Shown: positions 9,414 to 19,769, counted from the stretch's first letter. The stretch is 64,000 nt of DNA from an uncultured Dokdonia sp. (GCA_947503305.1 CANNDF010000001.1:930001-994000); one strand, 5' to 3'. The notes: generated by a model not told the origin, from the sequence alone. Program-made: numbers and translations.

Positions 9414-12400
9414 TTATTCGGCTCTATTTATATATATCCATCCTGTAGCTTGTCTTCCAAATGCAGGATCTTCTGCAGTAAAATCAATAACATAAAAATA
9501 GGTTCCAGTAGGAAGTTCATTTCCATCATCTGTTTGACCTTGCCATTCATTTACATAGTTTTCACGCTCAAATACAAGTCTACCACTTCTGTTAAAAATC
9601 TGTAGTTTTTCAATTCCTGTTCTGTCTGATAAGAACTCTAAATCTAGTGAGTCATTAAATCCAGGAGAACCATCTGGAGAGATCCCTTGAGAGATTGTAC
9701 AGTTTCCTACATCGTATAAAGTAATTCCAACAACACTGCTGCCAGTACATTGCCCTTGGGTAATAGTAACACTATACTCTTGAGTTCCTACTGTTGTTTC
9801 TGTGAGGGTAAAGACGAGTGTTGCATTTGTTTCTCCAGCAATTGCATCGCCATTTAAGAACCATTGATAGGTAACTCCAGCTTCTTCGGTACTTGCGGTT
9901 AATGTTTGTTCTTCATTAGGGCAAGTTCTAAAATCTCCTTCAATAATTGAGACTAGTAAATCTGCTCTTGGACTTATTATAATAGCATCTGTTCCTGTAC
10001 ACTCTCCTAGAGTAATAACAACTTCATACGTACCATTTTCAAAAACATCTAGGGTCTGATTTACTTCTCCTATTATTTCTTCACCATTAAAGAACCATTG
10101 ATAGGTAACTCCTACTTCATCAGTAGTGGCTGTAAGGGTTTCTATTTGCTCAAAACATGTTTCAAAATCGTCACCTAATGAGACTTCTAAATCACTTCTT
10201 GGGTTAACAGTGATCGTATCTGTTCCTGTACAATTACCTAAAGTCACTTGCAGTTCATAAGTTCCATTTTCAGTAATGGTTAATGTAGGATCTATAGCTC
10301 CAGTGATTTCTGTGCCGTCTAGGAACCATACATATGTTGCCATAGTAGCATCTACATTAGAAGGAGTTCCATCTAATGTAACGACATTGTCAAAGCATGT
10401 CTCTATATCACTACCAAGATCAAAATCGGGAGTTGTACCAAAATCTAATGTGATACTTTGCATTTGTACACATGTATCTATCGTTACTTCTACAGTGTAT
10501 GTGTCTGAATCTGTAACTGTGATAGATTGCGTAGTTTCTCCAGTACTCCATAAGTAAGTAGCACCATCTATGTCTTCTCCTTCTAATGTGGCAGTAATTT
10601 CAAAAGAGTCTACATCACAGAATTGTTGATCTTCTCCTATATCTAGTGTAAACGGAATATCTATCGTCACTGTAACATCATCGGTCACAGTACTTACTGT
10701 TCCATCTGGGAGTGTAATTGTAAGAGATGCGGTATATACAGTAACGGGCTCTGTAGGACATACTTCAAAACTCAAATCATTACTAAGTACATTTCCATCT
10801 GCATCTAACCAAGCAAATACATCTTCTCCTCCTCCAGCATCTCCATTTGGAATGAATCTCCAGCTTTCGTTCATAGCTGCCCAGTTATCTGTATTTCTTC
10901 CTGGGGCTACTGCAAATTCGGTAAGATCATTACCCATAATTCCTAACGTTGCAAGACCATCATTCCAAGTCTCACATACAGGCTTATCAATAATATTAAC
11001 TTCAATAATATTTAAAGATTCATATAATAGAATTTGCTGTGTGGTGAGTAAATCTGTACAGCTAAATTGAGGAACTTCATTAAAGCTAAGAACAAAAACT
11101 CGATAAGGAGCTGTTCCGGATATAAAGAAATTAATAGCGTCTGGATCCCCATTAGTCCCTGGATTTATATCATGGAATGCACCGTAAATTGTATTTAATG
11201 GGAATGTTCCAGGATCATCTACAGGGATGAGTTGCCCTACATCCGAGTTCCAATCATTAAATCCATTTGCAAGGGATGTGTCGAAAGAAATTTGACCATT
11301 GGCACCTACAACGAGGCTTGTATAATCATTTTGATAGTAATTAAATGTAAATGGTAAATCGATCACATCACTCCATACATCATCTGTAGTTAAATTAGTA
11401 GGATCTCCTCCATCTATAGGAGGTAAAGGACAATCTATATCATTAACAACATAAGAAGATGTTGTCGTAAACGGAATCGTAATAACCGAAGCTTCTAAAG
11501 TTGTACATGGAGTTTCACAATCTAAAGCGACATCTTCTCCAGCGTCTAAAATTTCGCAGATTTCTATAGTACACGGACCTCCATCTGGATTCTGTCTTGT
11601 GACAAGAATGTCATCTGTTATTGTGTTTGTAGTTCCATCTGGCAATTCAAAAGTAAGAGATGCTATATATGTTGTCTCTTCTTCTGTAGGGCATACCTCA
11701 AACATAGGATCATTACTAAGTACATTTCCATCTGTATCTAACCATTCAAATACAGAGTCAGAGTCTACATCTCCATTAGGAATGAATCTCCAACTCTCGT
11801 TAGAAGCTGCCCAGTTATCTGTATTTCTTCCTGGAGCTACAGCAAATTCGGTAAGATCATTACCCATAATTCCTAGTGTAGCAAGACCATCATTCCAAGT
11901 CTCACATACAGGCTTGTCAATAATGTTAACTTCAATAATGTTTAATGATTCATATAGAATAATTTGTTGTGTAGTCAGTAAATCTGTACAACTAAACTGA
12001 GGTACGGCATCAAAATTAAGAACGAAAGTACGGTAAGGCGCATCGCCAGATACAAAGAAATTAATAGCATCTGGATCTCCATTAGTTCCAGGATTTATAT
12101 CATGAAATGCACCATAAATTGTATTTAATGGGAATGTTCCTGGATCATCTACAGGGATGAGTTGTCCCACATCAGAATTCCAATCATTAAATCCATTTGC
12201 AAGAGATGTGTCAAAAGAAATTTGACCATTGGCACCTACAACGAGGCTTGTATAATCATTTTGATAGTAATTAAATGTAAATGGTAAATCGATCACGTCA
12301 CTCCATACATCATCGGTAGTAAGATTTGTTGCATCTCCACCAGAAACAGGAGGAAGAGGACACTCTATCTGATTTACAATATATGATGATGTAGCGGTTA

Positions 12401-14279
12401 GAGGTAAGCTAATTAGAGCAGCATCTAAAGTAACACATTCTGTATCACAATCAATAATAATGTCTTCCCCTGCTTCTAATAAAACGCAACCTGCTCCTCC
12501 ATCTTCACAGATACTTCCATCAGGATTTGCTTGTTGTACAAGTATTGTATCTGTAAATGTACATATACCAAAAGTAATCGTCACTCCATAACTTCCCGGA
12601 TCTACAATCGTTAGCGTAGGTAGTGTCTCACCAGCTATTACAGCACCGTTCAATGTCCATTCGTAAGTAGCAAGAGTTGGATCTATATTAGTAGGCGTTG
12701 CATCTAGCATAGCTACATCTTGGAAACAGGTATTAAAATCGTCTCCTAAATCTGAGTCAATTGCAACAGGAGATACTGTAACAGAGTCTGTCGCAGTACA
12801 CATACCTATAGTAACGACTACTTGGTATGTTCCTGCAGCGTCAATATCTAGTGTTGGACCTGTTTCTCCTGCAATAACTACCCCTCCAAGTGACCATTCA
12901 TAGGTGGCTGTTGCGGGGTCTGCATTTGATGGGGATGCATCTAATGTTGTTGTGTTTTCTAAACAACTTTCTATAGCATCTCCTAATTCGATATCTGGTG
13001 TGGTTAAAAAGGTCACCATAGCAGTATCACTAAAAGCACAACCAGCATTAAAAGTGACTTGAACTTCATAATTTCCTGTAATTGGCGCTACAAGTGTAGG
13101 TCCAAATTCATCGGGAATAGGGATATTATTAAATAACCAAGCAAAGGTTGCAGAGTCTGATGGAATTCCTGTATCTAAAAGGACAGTGTCTCCTTCACAT
13201 GCTTCTATATCATCTCCAAGATCTACAGAATCTTCAGTAATAAATTCTACAATAATTTCATCTTCTATGGTACAATCTGTCCCATTTAAAGTAACAGATA
13301 CACTATATGTGCCAGCAACGGTTACATCTAGTGTTGAACTCGTTTCTCCTACTATTTCTACACCATCCATGAACCACGTATATGTAAGAGCATCTGGATC
13401 TTCGGCATCTAGAGTTATAACATCTCCTTCACAGCCAGCATTTCCTGTAGAGACTAAAATATCATCTCCTAAGTTGGTAGCGCCTATATTAAAACTACCA
13501 GCTTCTAGAAATACGCCTATATCAAAATTACTATCTCCCTGATCTGCAACGACAAGTTTTATTGTATATAAATTTCCTACAACAACATCTGCCATAGCAC
13601 TAAGAGGAACTGTCTGTCCATTGAAGTTTGTTGCAGAGGTATTCTCATCATTAAATGGTAAGAAATTATATCGATCAAAAAACTCTTCATTAACAGCAGC
13701 ACATTGTCCAGGTACTTCTGGACGTATATTTGTAACTTCAATAGGAATAGTTGTCCCTGGAAGAACGGCTAAATTTTGAACCGTTCCCGTAGTTTGATCT
13801 GTCAAGATAAATGCAAATGCATCTGAGAAAGTACATTCAAAATTTTGGTCATACTCTTCAGAAGCCATGATAAAATTAAAACTTATCTGTTCAATAAAAG
13901 GGGTGAAGTCAAACTGAATAGACGAAGCGTTATTTGTATTAACAGCAGTAGTATTTGCTTCCAGGTCTGCATCTCCCGGCCAGCCTCCAGCACCTTGTAT
14001 ATTTGTATTGGGTCCAGGTACATCAGTAACATCTCCTGAAATAAGAACAATTCCTGCTTCAAAAGGAAAATCACTTCCGTTTGCATCAAAAGCAGCGATT
14101 CCATTAACGTCTCCAAAATCTGTTCCTGTTGAAGAAGAGAAGTTTGAAACTTCTGCACATGAAGAATTAATCAAGATATCTTCTACAAGTTCTTGAGTCG
14201 TTAATGTATCATCTATAGTAATTTGTGAAAATACGGATGTGGAGAATACCCAAAAAACGAGTACGACTAGTTTTTTCAT
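9414..14279 (-). CDS. Giant T9SS type-B-sorted adhesin (choice-of-anchor L, Ig-like repeats, duplicated module)
   Basis: 1,621 aa. Signal peptide (1-19, STSVFSQ), then a choice-of-anchor-L-like domain (about 20-265; IQGAGGWPGD, FIMASEEYDQ, VVADQGDSNFDIGVFLEAG). Four Ig/PKD-like repeats follow (about 270-590; pattern LGDD...C...LDA...YxW...G.Y.V.VT...C), then two consecutive ~300-aa nidogen-like modules (about 603-895 and 912-1205) that are nearly identical over long stretches, and four more Ig-like repeats. The C-terminal gliding-associated CHU_C/type B sorting domain begins near ISPDGSPGFND and contains LQIFNRSGRLVFE, W-G-TDDGNELPTGTYFYVI and GWIYINRAE. It is probably exported by T9SS and anchored on the surface with the help of the adjacent PorP/SprF protein, with a likely role in adhesion or gliding. 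Confidence 0.9.
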   Translation of the reverse strand: MKKLVVLVFWVFSTSVFSQITIDDTLTTQELVEDILINSSCAEVSNFSSSTGTDFGDVNGIAAFDANGSDFPFEAGIVLISGDVTDVPGPNTNIQGAGGWPGDADLEANTTAVNTNNASSIQFDFTPFIEQISFNFIMASEEYDQNFECTFSDAFAFILTDQTTGTVQNLAVLPGTTIPIEVTNIRPEVPGQCAAVNEEFFDRYNFLPFNDENTSATNFNGQTVPLSAMADVVVGNLYTIKLVVADQGDSNFDIGVFLEAGSFNIGATNLGDDILVSTGNAGCEGDVITLDAEDPDALTYTWFMDGVEIVGETSSTLDVTVAGTYSVSVTLNGTDCTIEDEIIVEFITEDSVDLGDDIEACEGDTVLLDTGIPSDSATFAWLFNNIPIPDEFGPTLVAPITGNYEVQVTFNAGCAFSDTAMVTFLTTPDIELGDAIESCLENTTTLDASPSNADPATATYEWSLGGVVIAGETGPTLDIDAAGTYQVVVTIGMCTATDSVTVSPVAIDSDLGDDFNTCFQDVAMLDATPTNIDPTLATYEWTLNGAVIAGETLPTLTIVDPGSYGVTITFGICTFTDTILVQQANPDGSICEDGGAGCVLLEAGEDIIIDCDTECVTLDAALISLPLTATSSYIVNQIECPLPPVSGGDATNLTTDDVWSDVIDLPFTFNYYQNDYTSLVVGANGQISFDTSLANGFNDWNSDVGQLIPVDDPGTFPLNTIYGAFHDINPGTNGDPDAINFFVSGDAPYRTFVLNFDAVPQFSCTDLLTTQQIILYESLNIIEVNIIDKPVCETWNDGLATLGIMGNDLTEFAVAPGRNTDNWAASNESWRFIPNGDVDSDSVFEWLDTDGNVLSNDPMFEVCPTEEETTYIASLTFELPDGTTNTITDDILVTRQNPDGGPCTIEICEILDAGEDVALDCETPCTTLEASVITIPFTTTSSYVVNDIDCPLPPIDGGDPTNLTTDDVWSDVIDLPFTFNYYQNDYTSLVVGANGQISFDTSLANGFNDWNSDVGQLIPVDDPGTFPLNTIYGAFHDINPGTNGDPDAINFFISGTAPYRVFVLSFNEVPQFSCTDLLTTQQILLYESLNIIEVNIIDKPVCETWNDGLATLGIMGNDLTEFAVAPGRNTDNWAAMNESWRFIPNGDAGGGEDVFAWLDADGNVLSNDLSFEVCPTEPVTVYTASLTITLPDGTVSTVTDDVTVTIDIPFTLDIGEDQQFCDVDSFEITATLEGEDIDGATYLWSTGETTQSITVTDSDTYTVEVTIDTCVQMQSITLDFGTTPDFDLGSDIETCFDNVVTLDGTPSNVDATMATYVWFLDGTEITGAIDPTLTITENGTYELQVTLGNCTGTDTITVNPRSDLEVSLGDDFETCFEQIETLTATTDEVGVTYQWFFNGEEIIGEVNQTLDVFENGTYEVVITLGECTGTDAIIISPRADLLVSIIEGDFRTCPNEEQTLTASTEEAGVTYQWFLNGDAIAGETNATLVFTLTETTVGTQEYSVTITQGQCTGSSVVGITLYDVGNCTISQGISPDGSPGFNDSLDLEFLSDRTGIEKLQIFNRSGRLVFERENYVNEWQGQTDDGNELPTGTYFYVIDFTAEDPAFGRQATGWIYINRAE
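10667..11543. repeat. Intragenic tandem repeat, copy 2 (C-terminal module of the adhesin)
   Basis: About 875 bp homologous to 11597-12473 with a period of about 930 bp. The stretch 11284-11366 (83 bp) is identical to 12214-12296. Boundaries are approximate. Confidence 0.85.
11597..12473. repeat. Intragenic tandem repeat, copy 1 (N-terminal module of the adhesin)
   Basis: Partner of 10667-11543. Identity is highest in the part coding for FNYYQNDYTSLVVGANGQ and SLNIIEVNIIDKPVCETW, and falls toward the module edges. Confidence 0.85.
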
Positions 14280-14821
14280 TTGATTATTTTTTGCTGTCTT
14301 AATCTGGTTTGACTATGATATCAATAACTATGATATATAGAATAATCCCATTATTATATAGTAATCTTTAGACTGGACTAAATAATCAAAAAAGAACTAG
14401 TTTTTGGTGGTTAGTTAGTTTTTGAGTGTCAGAATGTAAATTCTATAGACAGTGTTCTATATAATAATAGCGATTACTAAGGTGTAACAAAAAATGATGC
14501 CTACAAAAAATTAACTTTTTTTTTAGATATAATGCTCAAAATCATCGATAACTAACAAGCGTTAACATTAATTAATTTAAAAAGAGTAGAATCTGTTTAA
14601 TGGATATTAGTTTTTTTAATACGCGTAATGTTAAAATAAATCAATATGAACAATATTGTTAGACCAGTTGCATCTTATGGATACATGAAAACATATAGTA
14701 GGGTTAATTGATTTTTTTGATAGTTAAAAGATAATGATAATACTTGTCCTAAAGGTACGTGATCATTTATAATATTATTGTTTGTATATTACACATTACT
14801 AACAATTTAAACTCAAATCAT
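14280..14821. other. AT-rich divergent intergenic region
   Basis: About 540 bp separate the divergent adhesin operon and the T9SS-A protein gene. It should hold both promoters, but no clear TTTG/TAnnTTTG pair at canonical spacing was seen on either strand. There is no convincing small gene; an in-frame ATG at 14759 upstream of the plus gene is rejected as its start. Confidence 0.5.
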
Positions 14822-17437
14822 ATGAAAATCAAATTATTATTTCTTTTTTTTGTTTCAATCTCATTTACGGGGTTTTCTCAAAATAACAACAAAACCAAAC
14901 CTTTTTATAAAGGAAAAATTTCTTCTGTAGAATATGTGACTTCAATGGCATCAAGACCTAATGATCTTGTCGCATCTGAAAATTCAACAAAAGAAGCAAA
15001 AGACAAAAGATCATTAGCTCCTCAAATAGTAACAGGGAAAGATCCTCAAACTGAGAATGATTACTTTGTAAGGAATAGACATGAAATGGAACAGAGTGTT
15101 CGAATGGCATCTGCCAGTCTTGTTTTTGATGCGTACGCATCAGGTTCTCAACCTACTGACCCTTCTCTAGCAGTTGGACCTAATCATGTTATGGTTGTAT
15201 TTAATACAGGTTTTGCTATTTATGATAAATCGGGAAATCAATTACTAGGTCAGACAGCTCCTAATCCAGCAATTTTTCCTTCTGGCGGATGTTGTGATCT
15301 TACGGCTTCTTATGATAACGCTGCAGATAGATGGGTACTTTCTTTTTTAGGATCTGGAGCGCAAGTAGCAATCTCCGATGGGCCTAACCCTCTTACTTCT
15401 GGATGGTTTGTATATACTATTGCGGGAATACAAGATTATCAGAAGTTATCTGTATGGAGTGACGGTTACTATATTACCGAAAACACAGGAGGGGCAAATA
15501 GGCTATGGGCATTAGAGAGAAATGCTATGTTAATAGGAGATCCAAATGCTCAAATTTTAGGGTTTAACCTTCCTGGAATAGTTACTAATGGATTCTTTAG
15601 TCCACAAGCTTTAAACGTGACGGATAGCAATTTACCAGCTCCAGGAGGAGCAACAATTGTTTATCTGCAAGACAATGCATGGAATGGTGTATCTGTAGAT
15701 CATATTAAGATATGGACTGCGGATGTAAACTGGACCAATCCTTCAAATTCAACAGTTTCAAATCCTACAGAATTTAATACAACACCTTTCATTAGTGTTT
15801 TCGATAATGGGAGTTTTTCAAATTTATTACAACCTGGAAATGGTAGACGTATTAATATAGATGCTTTGCAAGCAACTATTATGAATCAGGCACAGTTTAG
15901 AAAATTTGCTACTCATAATTCTGCAGTTTTTAATTTTGTGGTAGACGCAGATGCAACTTCTGGAGAACAAGCGGCTGTACGCTGGTATGAATTCCGTCAG
16001 AATGGAGATAATCAACCTTGGTCTATGTATCAGGAAGGAACATATACTGCTCCAGATGGAAGACATGCGTGGAATGCAAGTATGGCGATGGACGCTCAAG
16101 GAAATATTGGTATGGGATATACTTCAATGTCTGGACCTTCTACTTCATCAACTGTATTTGTGAGTTCTTATTTTACAGGAAGATTAAGTACAGATCCATT
16201 GGGAACCATGACAGCGATGGAAGGACTAATTGCAAACGGTGATGCAAAAATACCTGGAACTCGTTATGGAGATTATAGTAAAATGGATGTTGACCCATCA
16301 AACGGTTCAACATTCTGGTTTATCAATGAGTATATGAATAATGGAAGAAGAGGCGTTGTAGGGACTTTTCAATTGCAAACAGGACCTCCAGATACCGAAG
16401 CACCTACAGACCCAATAAATATTGTAGCTTCTAATATTACTTCGAATAGTGCGACTTTAAGTTGGGATGCTTCGACAGATAATGTAGGAGTGACTCAGTA
16501 TAATGTTTTTATAGATGGAGCTTTGGTTGGAACTTCTGCTACAACCACTTTTGATGTGACTGGACTTTCCGAATTAACATTATATAGTGCTTCTGTAAAT
16601 GCTGAAGATGCAGCTGGAAACACATCAGGAAGCGCAAATACATCATTTACAACTTTAGAAAATGGAGGAGGAACACCTGGTGTAATTGCTGGATACTTTT
16701 TTGAAACTGGATTTGAAGGTTGGATAGATGGTGGTAATGATTGTGCTAGACAATCTACATCAAACTCATTTGAAGGATCTTTTTCAATACGTTTAAGGGA
16801 CAATTCTAATTCTTCAAATATGGTGTCTCCAGTTTTAGATCTGTCTGGAAATAACCAGATTACTATAGAGTTTCATTCATTTGCTAATAGTATGGAAAAT
16901 GGGGAAGATTATTTTGTAGAATTTTTTAATGGATCTTCATATCAAGTAATTGGTCAATATATAAGCGGAACAGATTTTTCTAATGGTTCTTTCTTTACAG
17001 ACACAATTACATTGGATAGTAGTAACTTTAACTTTAATACTTCAAATAGATTTCGGATCCGTTGTGATGCGAGTGCCAATAATGATCAAATTTGGATAGA
17101 TCAAGTTATTGTTTCTGGAGATAATGTAAGTTCTGCACGAGTTTCATCTCCAGAAGAAGCGCCTACAGTTGTAGCATTACGTTCATTTACGGAAGCTTCT
17201 AAGGATAATATCAAAATATATCCTAACCCTACACAATCTCGTCTAACCATTGACATTTTAGATAGTGACTATGATGAAGTTATGATTTTCTCATCTACTG
17301 GGACATTAGTTAAGGTTATAAATCCTAAAACAGATGAACTCTCTATAGACGTTTCAAAATTATCTTCAGGAATGTACTTTGTAAGGTTTGTTTCTAAAGA
17401 AGGTCTTGCTGTAACCAAAAGATTTATTAAGCAATAA
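14822..17437 (+). CDS. Secreted protein with FN3 domain and T9SS type A sorting domain
   Basis: Start MKIKLLFLFF at 14822 (871 aa) gives a proper signal peptide ending TGFSQ; an upstream in-frame ATG at 14759 would bury it. Residues about 60-515 form a propeller-like or protease-associated region of unknown family (TDPSLAVGPNHVMVVFNTGFAIYD, AWNASMAMDAQGNIGMGYT). A fibronectin type III domain (about 525-612; APTDPINIVASNITSNSATLSW), a MAM/CBM-like jelly-roll (about 620-770; FETGFEGWIDGGNDC) and a C-terminal type A sorting domain (about 795-871; IKIYPNPTQSRLTID, GMYFVRFVSKEG, KRFIKQ) follow. It should be exported by T9SS and attached to the surface or released. A terminator follows. Confidence 0.85.
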   Translation: MKIKLLFLFFVSISFTGFSQNNNKTKPFYKGKISSVEYVTSMASRPNDLVASENSTKEAKDKRSLAPQIVTGKDPQTENDYFVRNRHEMEQSVRMASASLVFDAYASGSQPTDPSLAVGPNHVMVVFNTGFAIYDKSGNQLLGQTAPNPAIFPSGGCCDLTASYDNAADRWVLSFLGSGAQVAISDGPNPLTSGWFVYTIAGIQDYQKLSVWSDGYYITENTGGANRLWALERNAMLIGDPNAQILGFNLPGIVTNGFFSPQALNVTDSNLPAPGGATIVYLQDNAWNGVSVDHIKIWTADVNWTNPSNSTVSNPTEFNTTPFISVFDNGSFSNLLQPGNGRRINIDALQATIMNQAQFRKFATHNSAVFNFVVDADATSGEQAAVRWYEFRQNGDNQPWSMYQEGTYTAPDGRHAWNASMAMDAQGNIGMGYTSMSGPSTSSTVFVSSYFTGRLSTDPLGTMTAMEGLIANGDAKIPGTRYGDYSKMDVDPSNGSTFWFINEYMNNGRRGVVGTFQLQTGPPDTEAPTDPINIVASNITSNSATLSWDASTDNVGVTQYNVFIDGALVGTSATTTFDVTGLSELTLYSASVNAEDAAGNTSGSANTSFTTLENGGGTPGVIAGYFFETGFEGWIDGGNDCARQSTSNSFEGSFSIRLRDNSNSSNMVSPVLDLSGNNQITIEFHSFANSMENGEDYFVEFFNGSSYQVIGQYISGTDFSNGSFFTDTITLDSSNFNFNTSNRFRIRCDASANNDQIWIDQVIVSGDNVSSARVSSPEEAPTVVALRSFTEASKDNIKIYPNPTQSRLTIDILDSDYDEVMIFSSTGTLVKVINPKTDELSIDVSKLSSGMYFVRFVSKEGLAVTKRFIKQ

Positions 17438-17457
17438 TAAAATAGAGTGACATTAAT

Positions 17458-17489
17458 AAAAGCCTGTAGAAAATTTCTACAGGTTTTTT
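17458..17489. terminator. Intrinsic terminator between convergent genes
   Basis: Stem AAAGCCTGTAGAAA/TTTCTACAGGTTTTTT at 17458-17489, placed just after the T9SS-A gene and abutting the end of the convergent nuclease gene. Confidence 0.8.
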
Positions 17490-17492
17490 AGT

Positions 17493-18473
17493 TTATAATC
17501 GATTCTTAAAAACACAATACACAGGAAAATGATCACTATAGCCACCTAAATATTTTTTACCTGCATAGGTGCGAAAAGGGTTGCCTTTAAAACGCCCTTT
17601 AAATTCAGTTAAGTAATGTTCATTATAGATATCAGATTTACTATATCTAAGCGTGTTTTCATGCATACGCATAAAATTTGTAGACAAGATAATTTGATCA
17701 AAGAGGTACCATTCAAAACTATGATTAAGGCTTCCCTCATATCTGGTATTTAAAAAGACCATTGGATTATAAAGATCTTTTTGAACTAAATTGTTTTTAA
17801 CACTTTCATTATGTGGCCCATCATTAAAATCTCCCATGACAATAATACGAGCATCTTCATCTTCTGCTTTTATTTTTTCAATAATAGCCCTGTTTTTTAA
17901 AGCAGCTTCTATGCGTTTGTGTTCCGTTTCATTTTCTCCACGCCTACGAGAAGGCCAGTGATTTACTAAAACATGAACTTTTATTCCCTGTAAGTTTCCG
18001 ATTACATATAAAATATCGCGTGTATAATCTCGCTCACCAGAGGGTGTTTCTAGATAGACTGTAATTGTCTCATGGGATAGTACTTCAAAACAATCTGTAC
18101 GGTATAGCAAGCCTACGTCAATCCCCCTCTCATCAGGAGAATCATAATGTACCACATCATATGGGTACTTTTTTAACGCTTTGGTATCTATTAAGTCCAC
18201 TAAGACGTCTATGTTTTCTACTTCTGCAACACCTAAGAGAGCTGGAGGAGCCTTGGTCTCTTTTTTGCCTATCTGGGCGATGACCTTTCCTAATTTACGT
18301 AGCTTGTTTTTGTACTTTTTTTTATCCCAGTTTTTGTATCCTTTAGGAGTAAAATCATCATCAAGGATAGTGGGATCGTCTTCGGTATCAAAAAGATTCT
18401 CTAAGTTATAAAACCCTACAGTTAGTTTTTTTTGTTTTGAGTATGCTTTCGCGAAAGCGGTATCGTCATCCAT
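17493..18473 (-). CDS. EEP-family nuclease/phosphatase, probably cytoplasmic paralogue
   Basis: Start MDDDTAFAKAY at 18473 (326 aa) is preferred; the longer start at 18518 would add 15 residues and begin only 22 bases from the divergent hflX start codon, across its promoter box. EEP landmarks: GFYNLENLFDTEDDP, GVAEVEN, SPDERGIDVGLLY, VNHWPSRRRGE, GDFNDGP and YSDHFPVYCV. It is clearly paralogous to the secreted protein at 115-1170, but no convincing signal peptide is visible, so it may act in the cytoplasm. A perfect iterated palindrome encodes residues AFAKA right at the N-terminus, where family members usually begin directly with the YN-ENLFD strand. Confidence 0.8.
   Translation of the reverse strand: MDDDTAFAKAYSKQKKLTVGFYNLENLFDTEDDPTILDDDFTPKGYKNWDKKKYKNKLRKLGKVIAQIGKKETKAPPALLGVAEVENIDVLVDLIDTKALKKYPYDVVHYDSPDERGIDVGLLYRTDCFEVLSHETITVYLETPSGERDYTRDILYVIGNLQGIKVHVLVNHWPSRRRGENETEHKRIEAALKNRAIIEKIKAEDEDARIIVMGDFNDGPHNESVKNNLVQKDLYNPMVFLNTRYEGSLNHSFEWYLFDQIILSTNFMRMHENTLRYSKSDIYNEHYLTEFKGRFKGNPFRTYAGKKYLGGYSDHFPVYCVFKNRL
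18445..18458. repeat. Iterated palindrome, copy 2 (in CDS)
   Basis: Perfect GCTTTCGCGAAAGC inside the first ten codons of the EEP nuclease, read in the AFAKA phase. Confidence 0.9.
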
Positions 18474-18527
18474 AAGTATATAAATTAGTATATACGAATT
18501 TAATGAAAATGGTTTCAACGCATTTGC

Positions 18528-18535
18528 TACCTTTG
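18528..18535 (+). promoter_or_regulatory. -7 promoter box of hflX (predicted leaderless transcript)
   Basis: TACCTTTG fits TAnnTTTG and ends five bases before the hflX ATG (18540), which would put the transcription start at or next to the start codon. No TTTG -33 box was seen. Confidence 0.5.
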
Positions 18536-18539
18536 TGGC

Positions 18540-19754
18540 ATGCTAGAAACGGAACGAATACAGTATGAAAAATGTGTCCTTATTGGTCTGACAACACGTC
18601 ATCAGAATGAGGAAAAAATGAACGAGTATCTGGACGAGCTCGAATTTCTTGCTTATACAGCAGGAGGAGAAGTGATCAAACGCTTTACTCAAAAAATGGA
18701 CATGCCTAATCCCAAAACTTTTTTAGGATCTGGAAAGATGGAAGATGTAAAAGCATTTGTAGATGAGTATGATATTGGAACTGTAATTTTTGATGATGAA
18801 CTTTCTCCTGGACAACAACGTAATATAGAAAAGTTATTAGAATGTAAGATAGTAGATCGAACCTATCTAATCTTAGATATATTTGCTCAGCGGGCACAAA
18901 CAAGCTATGCACGTACACAAGTAGAACTTGCTCAGTATCAATATTTATTACCACGTCTAACAGGATTATGGACGCACCTTGAACGACAACGAGGGGGTAT
19001 TGGAATGCGTGGGCCTGGAGAAACAGAAATCGAGACAGATAGGCGTATTGTAAGAGATCGTATTACATTACTCAAAGATAAAATGAAAACCATCGATAAA
19101 CAGATGGCTGTTCAGAGAGGGAATAGAGGTTCTTTAATACGTGTCGCATTAGTAGGGTATACAAATGTAGGAAAGTCTACTTTGATGAATGTAATTAGTA
19201 AAAGTGAAGTGTTTGCCGAAAATAAACTCTTTGCCACACTAGATACTACAGTACGTAAAGTCGTGATTGGGAATTTACCTTTTCTACTTTCAGATACTGT
19301 AGGGTTTATACGAAAGCTTCCTACGCAACTGGTAGACTCCTTCAAGAGTACACTAGATGAAGTACGAGAAGCCGACTTGTTATTACACGTAGTAGACATA
19401 TCTCATCCTCAGTTTGAAGATCATATTGCTTCTGTAAATCAAATTCTGGATGAAATCAAAAGTGCAGATAAACCCATGCTTATGGTTTTTAATAAAATAG
19501 ATGCATATCAACCGACACCTTTTGATGAAGATGATCTTGTGATAGAACGTTCTGAGCAACATTTTTCTTTAGAAGAATGGAAAAAAACATGGATGGCTCG
19601 TACTAATGGAGATTCTATTTTTATATCTGCATTAAACAAAGATAATTTTGAAACATTTAGACAAAAAGTATATGCTCGTGTACGAGAAATACACATTACA
19701 CGATTTCCCTATAACAATTTCTTATATCCAGAATATGAAGAAGGGTTATTTTAA
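18540..19754 (+). CDS. hflX: GTPase HflX
   Basis: 404 aa. The N-terminal HflX-specific domain (about 1-195) has GLTTRHQNEEKMNEYLDELEFL, TFLGSGKMEDVKAF, FDDELSPGQQRNIE, and the conserved RGGIGMRGPGETEIETDRR helix-linker. The G domain follows with G1 GYTNVGKST (about 205-213), G3 DTVGFIRKLP and G4 NKID. HflX binds the 50S subunit and splits or rescues stalled 70S ribosomes in stress. The ATG at 18540 lies directly behind a -7 box. Standard length and no anomalies; the gene is monocistronic and ends in a perfect palindromic terminator. Confidence 0.96.
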   Translation: MLETERIQYEKCVLIGLTTRHQNEEKMNEYLDELEFLAYTAGGEVIKRFTQKMDMPNPKTFLGSGKMEDVKAFVDEYDIGTVIFDDELSPGQQRNIEKLLECKIVDRTYLILDIFAQRAQTSYARTQVELAQYQYLLPRLTGLWTHLERQRGGIGMRGPGETEIETDRRIVRDRITLLKDKMKTIDKQMAVQRGNRGSLIRVALVGYTNVGKSTLMNVISKSEVFAENKLFATLDTTVRKVVIGNLPFLLSDTVGFIRKLPTQLVDSFKSTLDEVREADLLLHVVDISHPQFEDHIASVNQILDEIKSADKPMLMVFNKIDAYQPTPFDEDDLVIERSEQHFSLEEWKKTWMARTNGDSIFISALNKDNFETFRQKVYARVREIHITRFPYNNFLYPEYEEGLF

Positions 19755-19769
19755 ATACCTATAGTCTAT

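Noticed and set aside
11599-12000. 133-codon plus-strand frame inside the adhesin gene
   Set aside because: It is antisense to the duplicated module, and a shorter version recurs at 10852-11070 in the other copy; it is a by-product of the repeat and codon bias.
10667-12473. Duplicated DNA considered as mobile element or CRISPR-like array
   Set aside because: The repeats are in frame within one protein and encode folded modules; no transposase, terminal repeats or spacer pattern.
14759-14821. In-frame upstream start for the T9SS-A protein
   Set aside because: It would add 21 residues before an ideal signal peptide starting at 14822.
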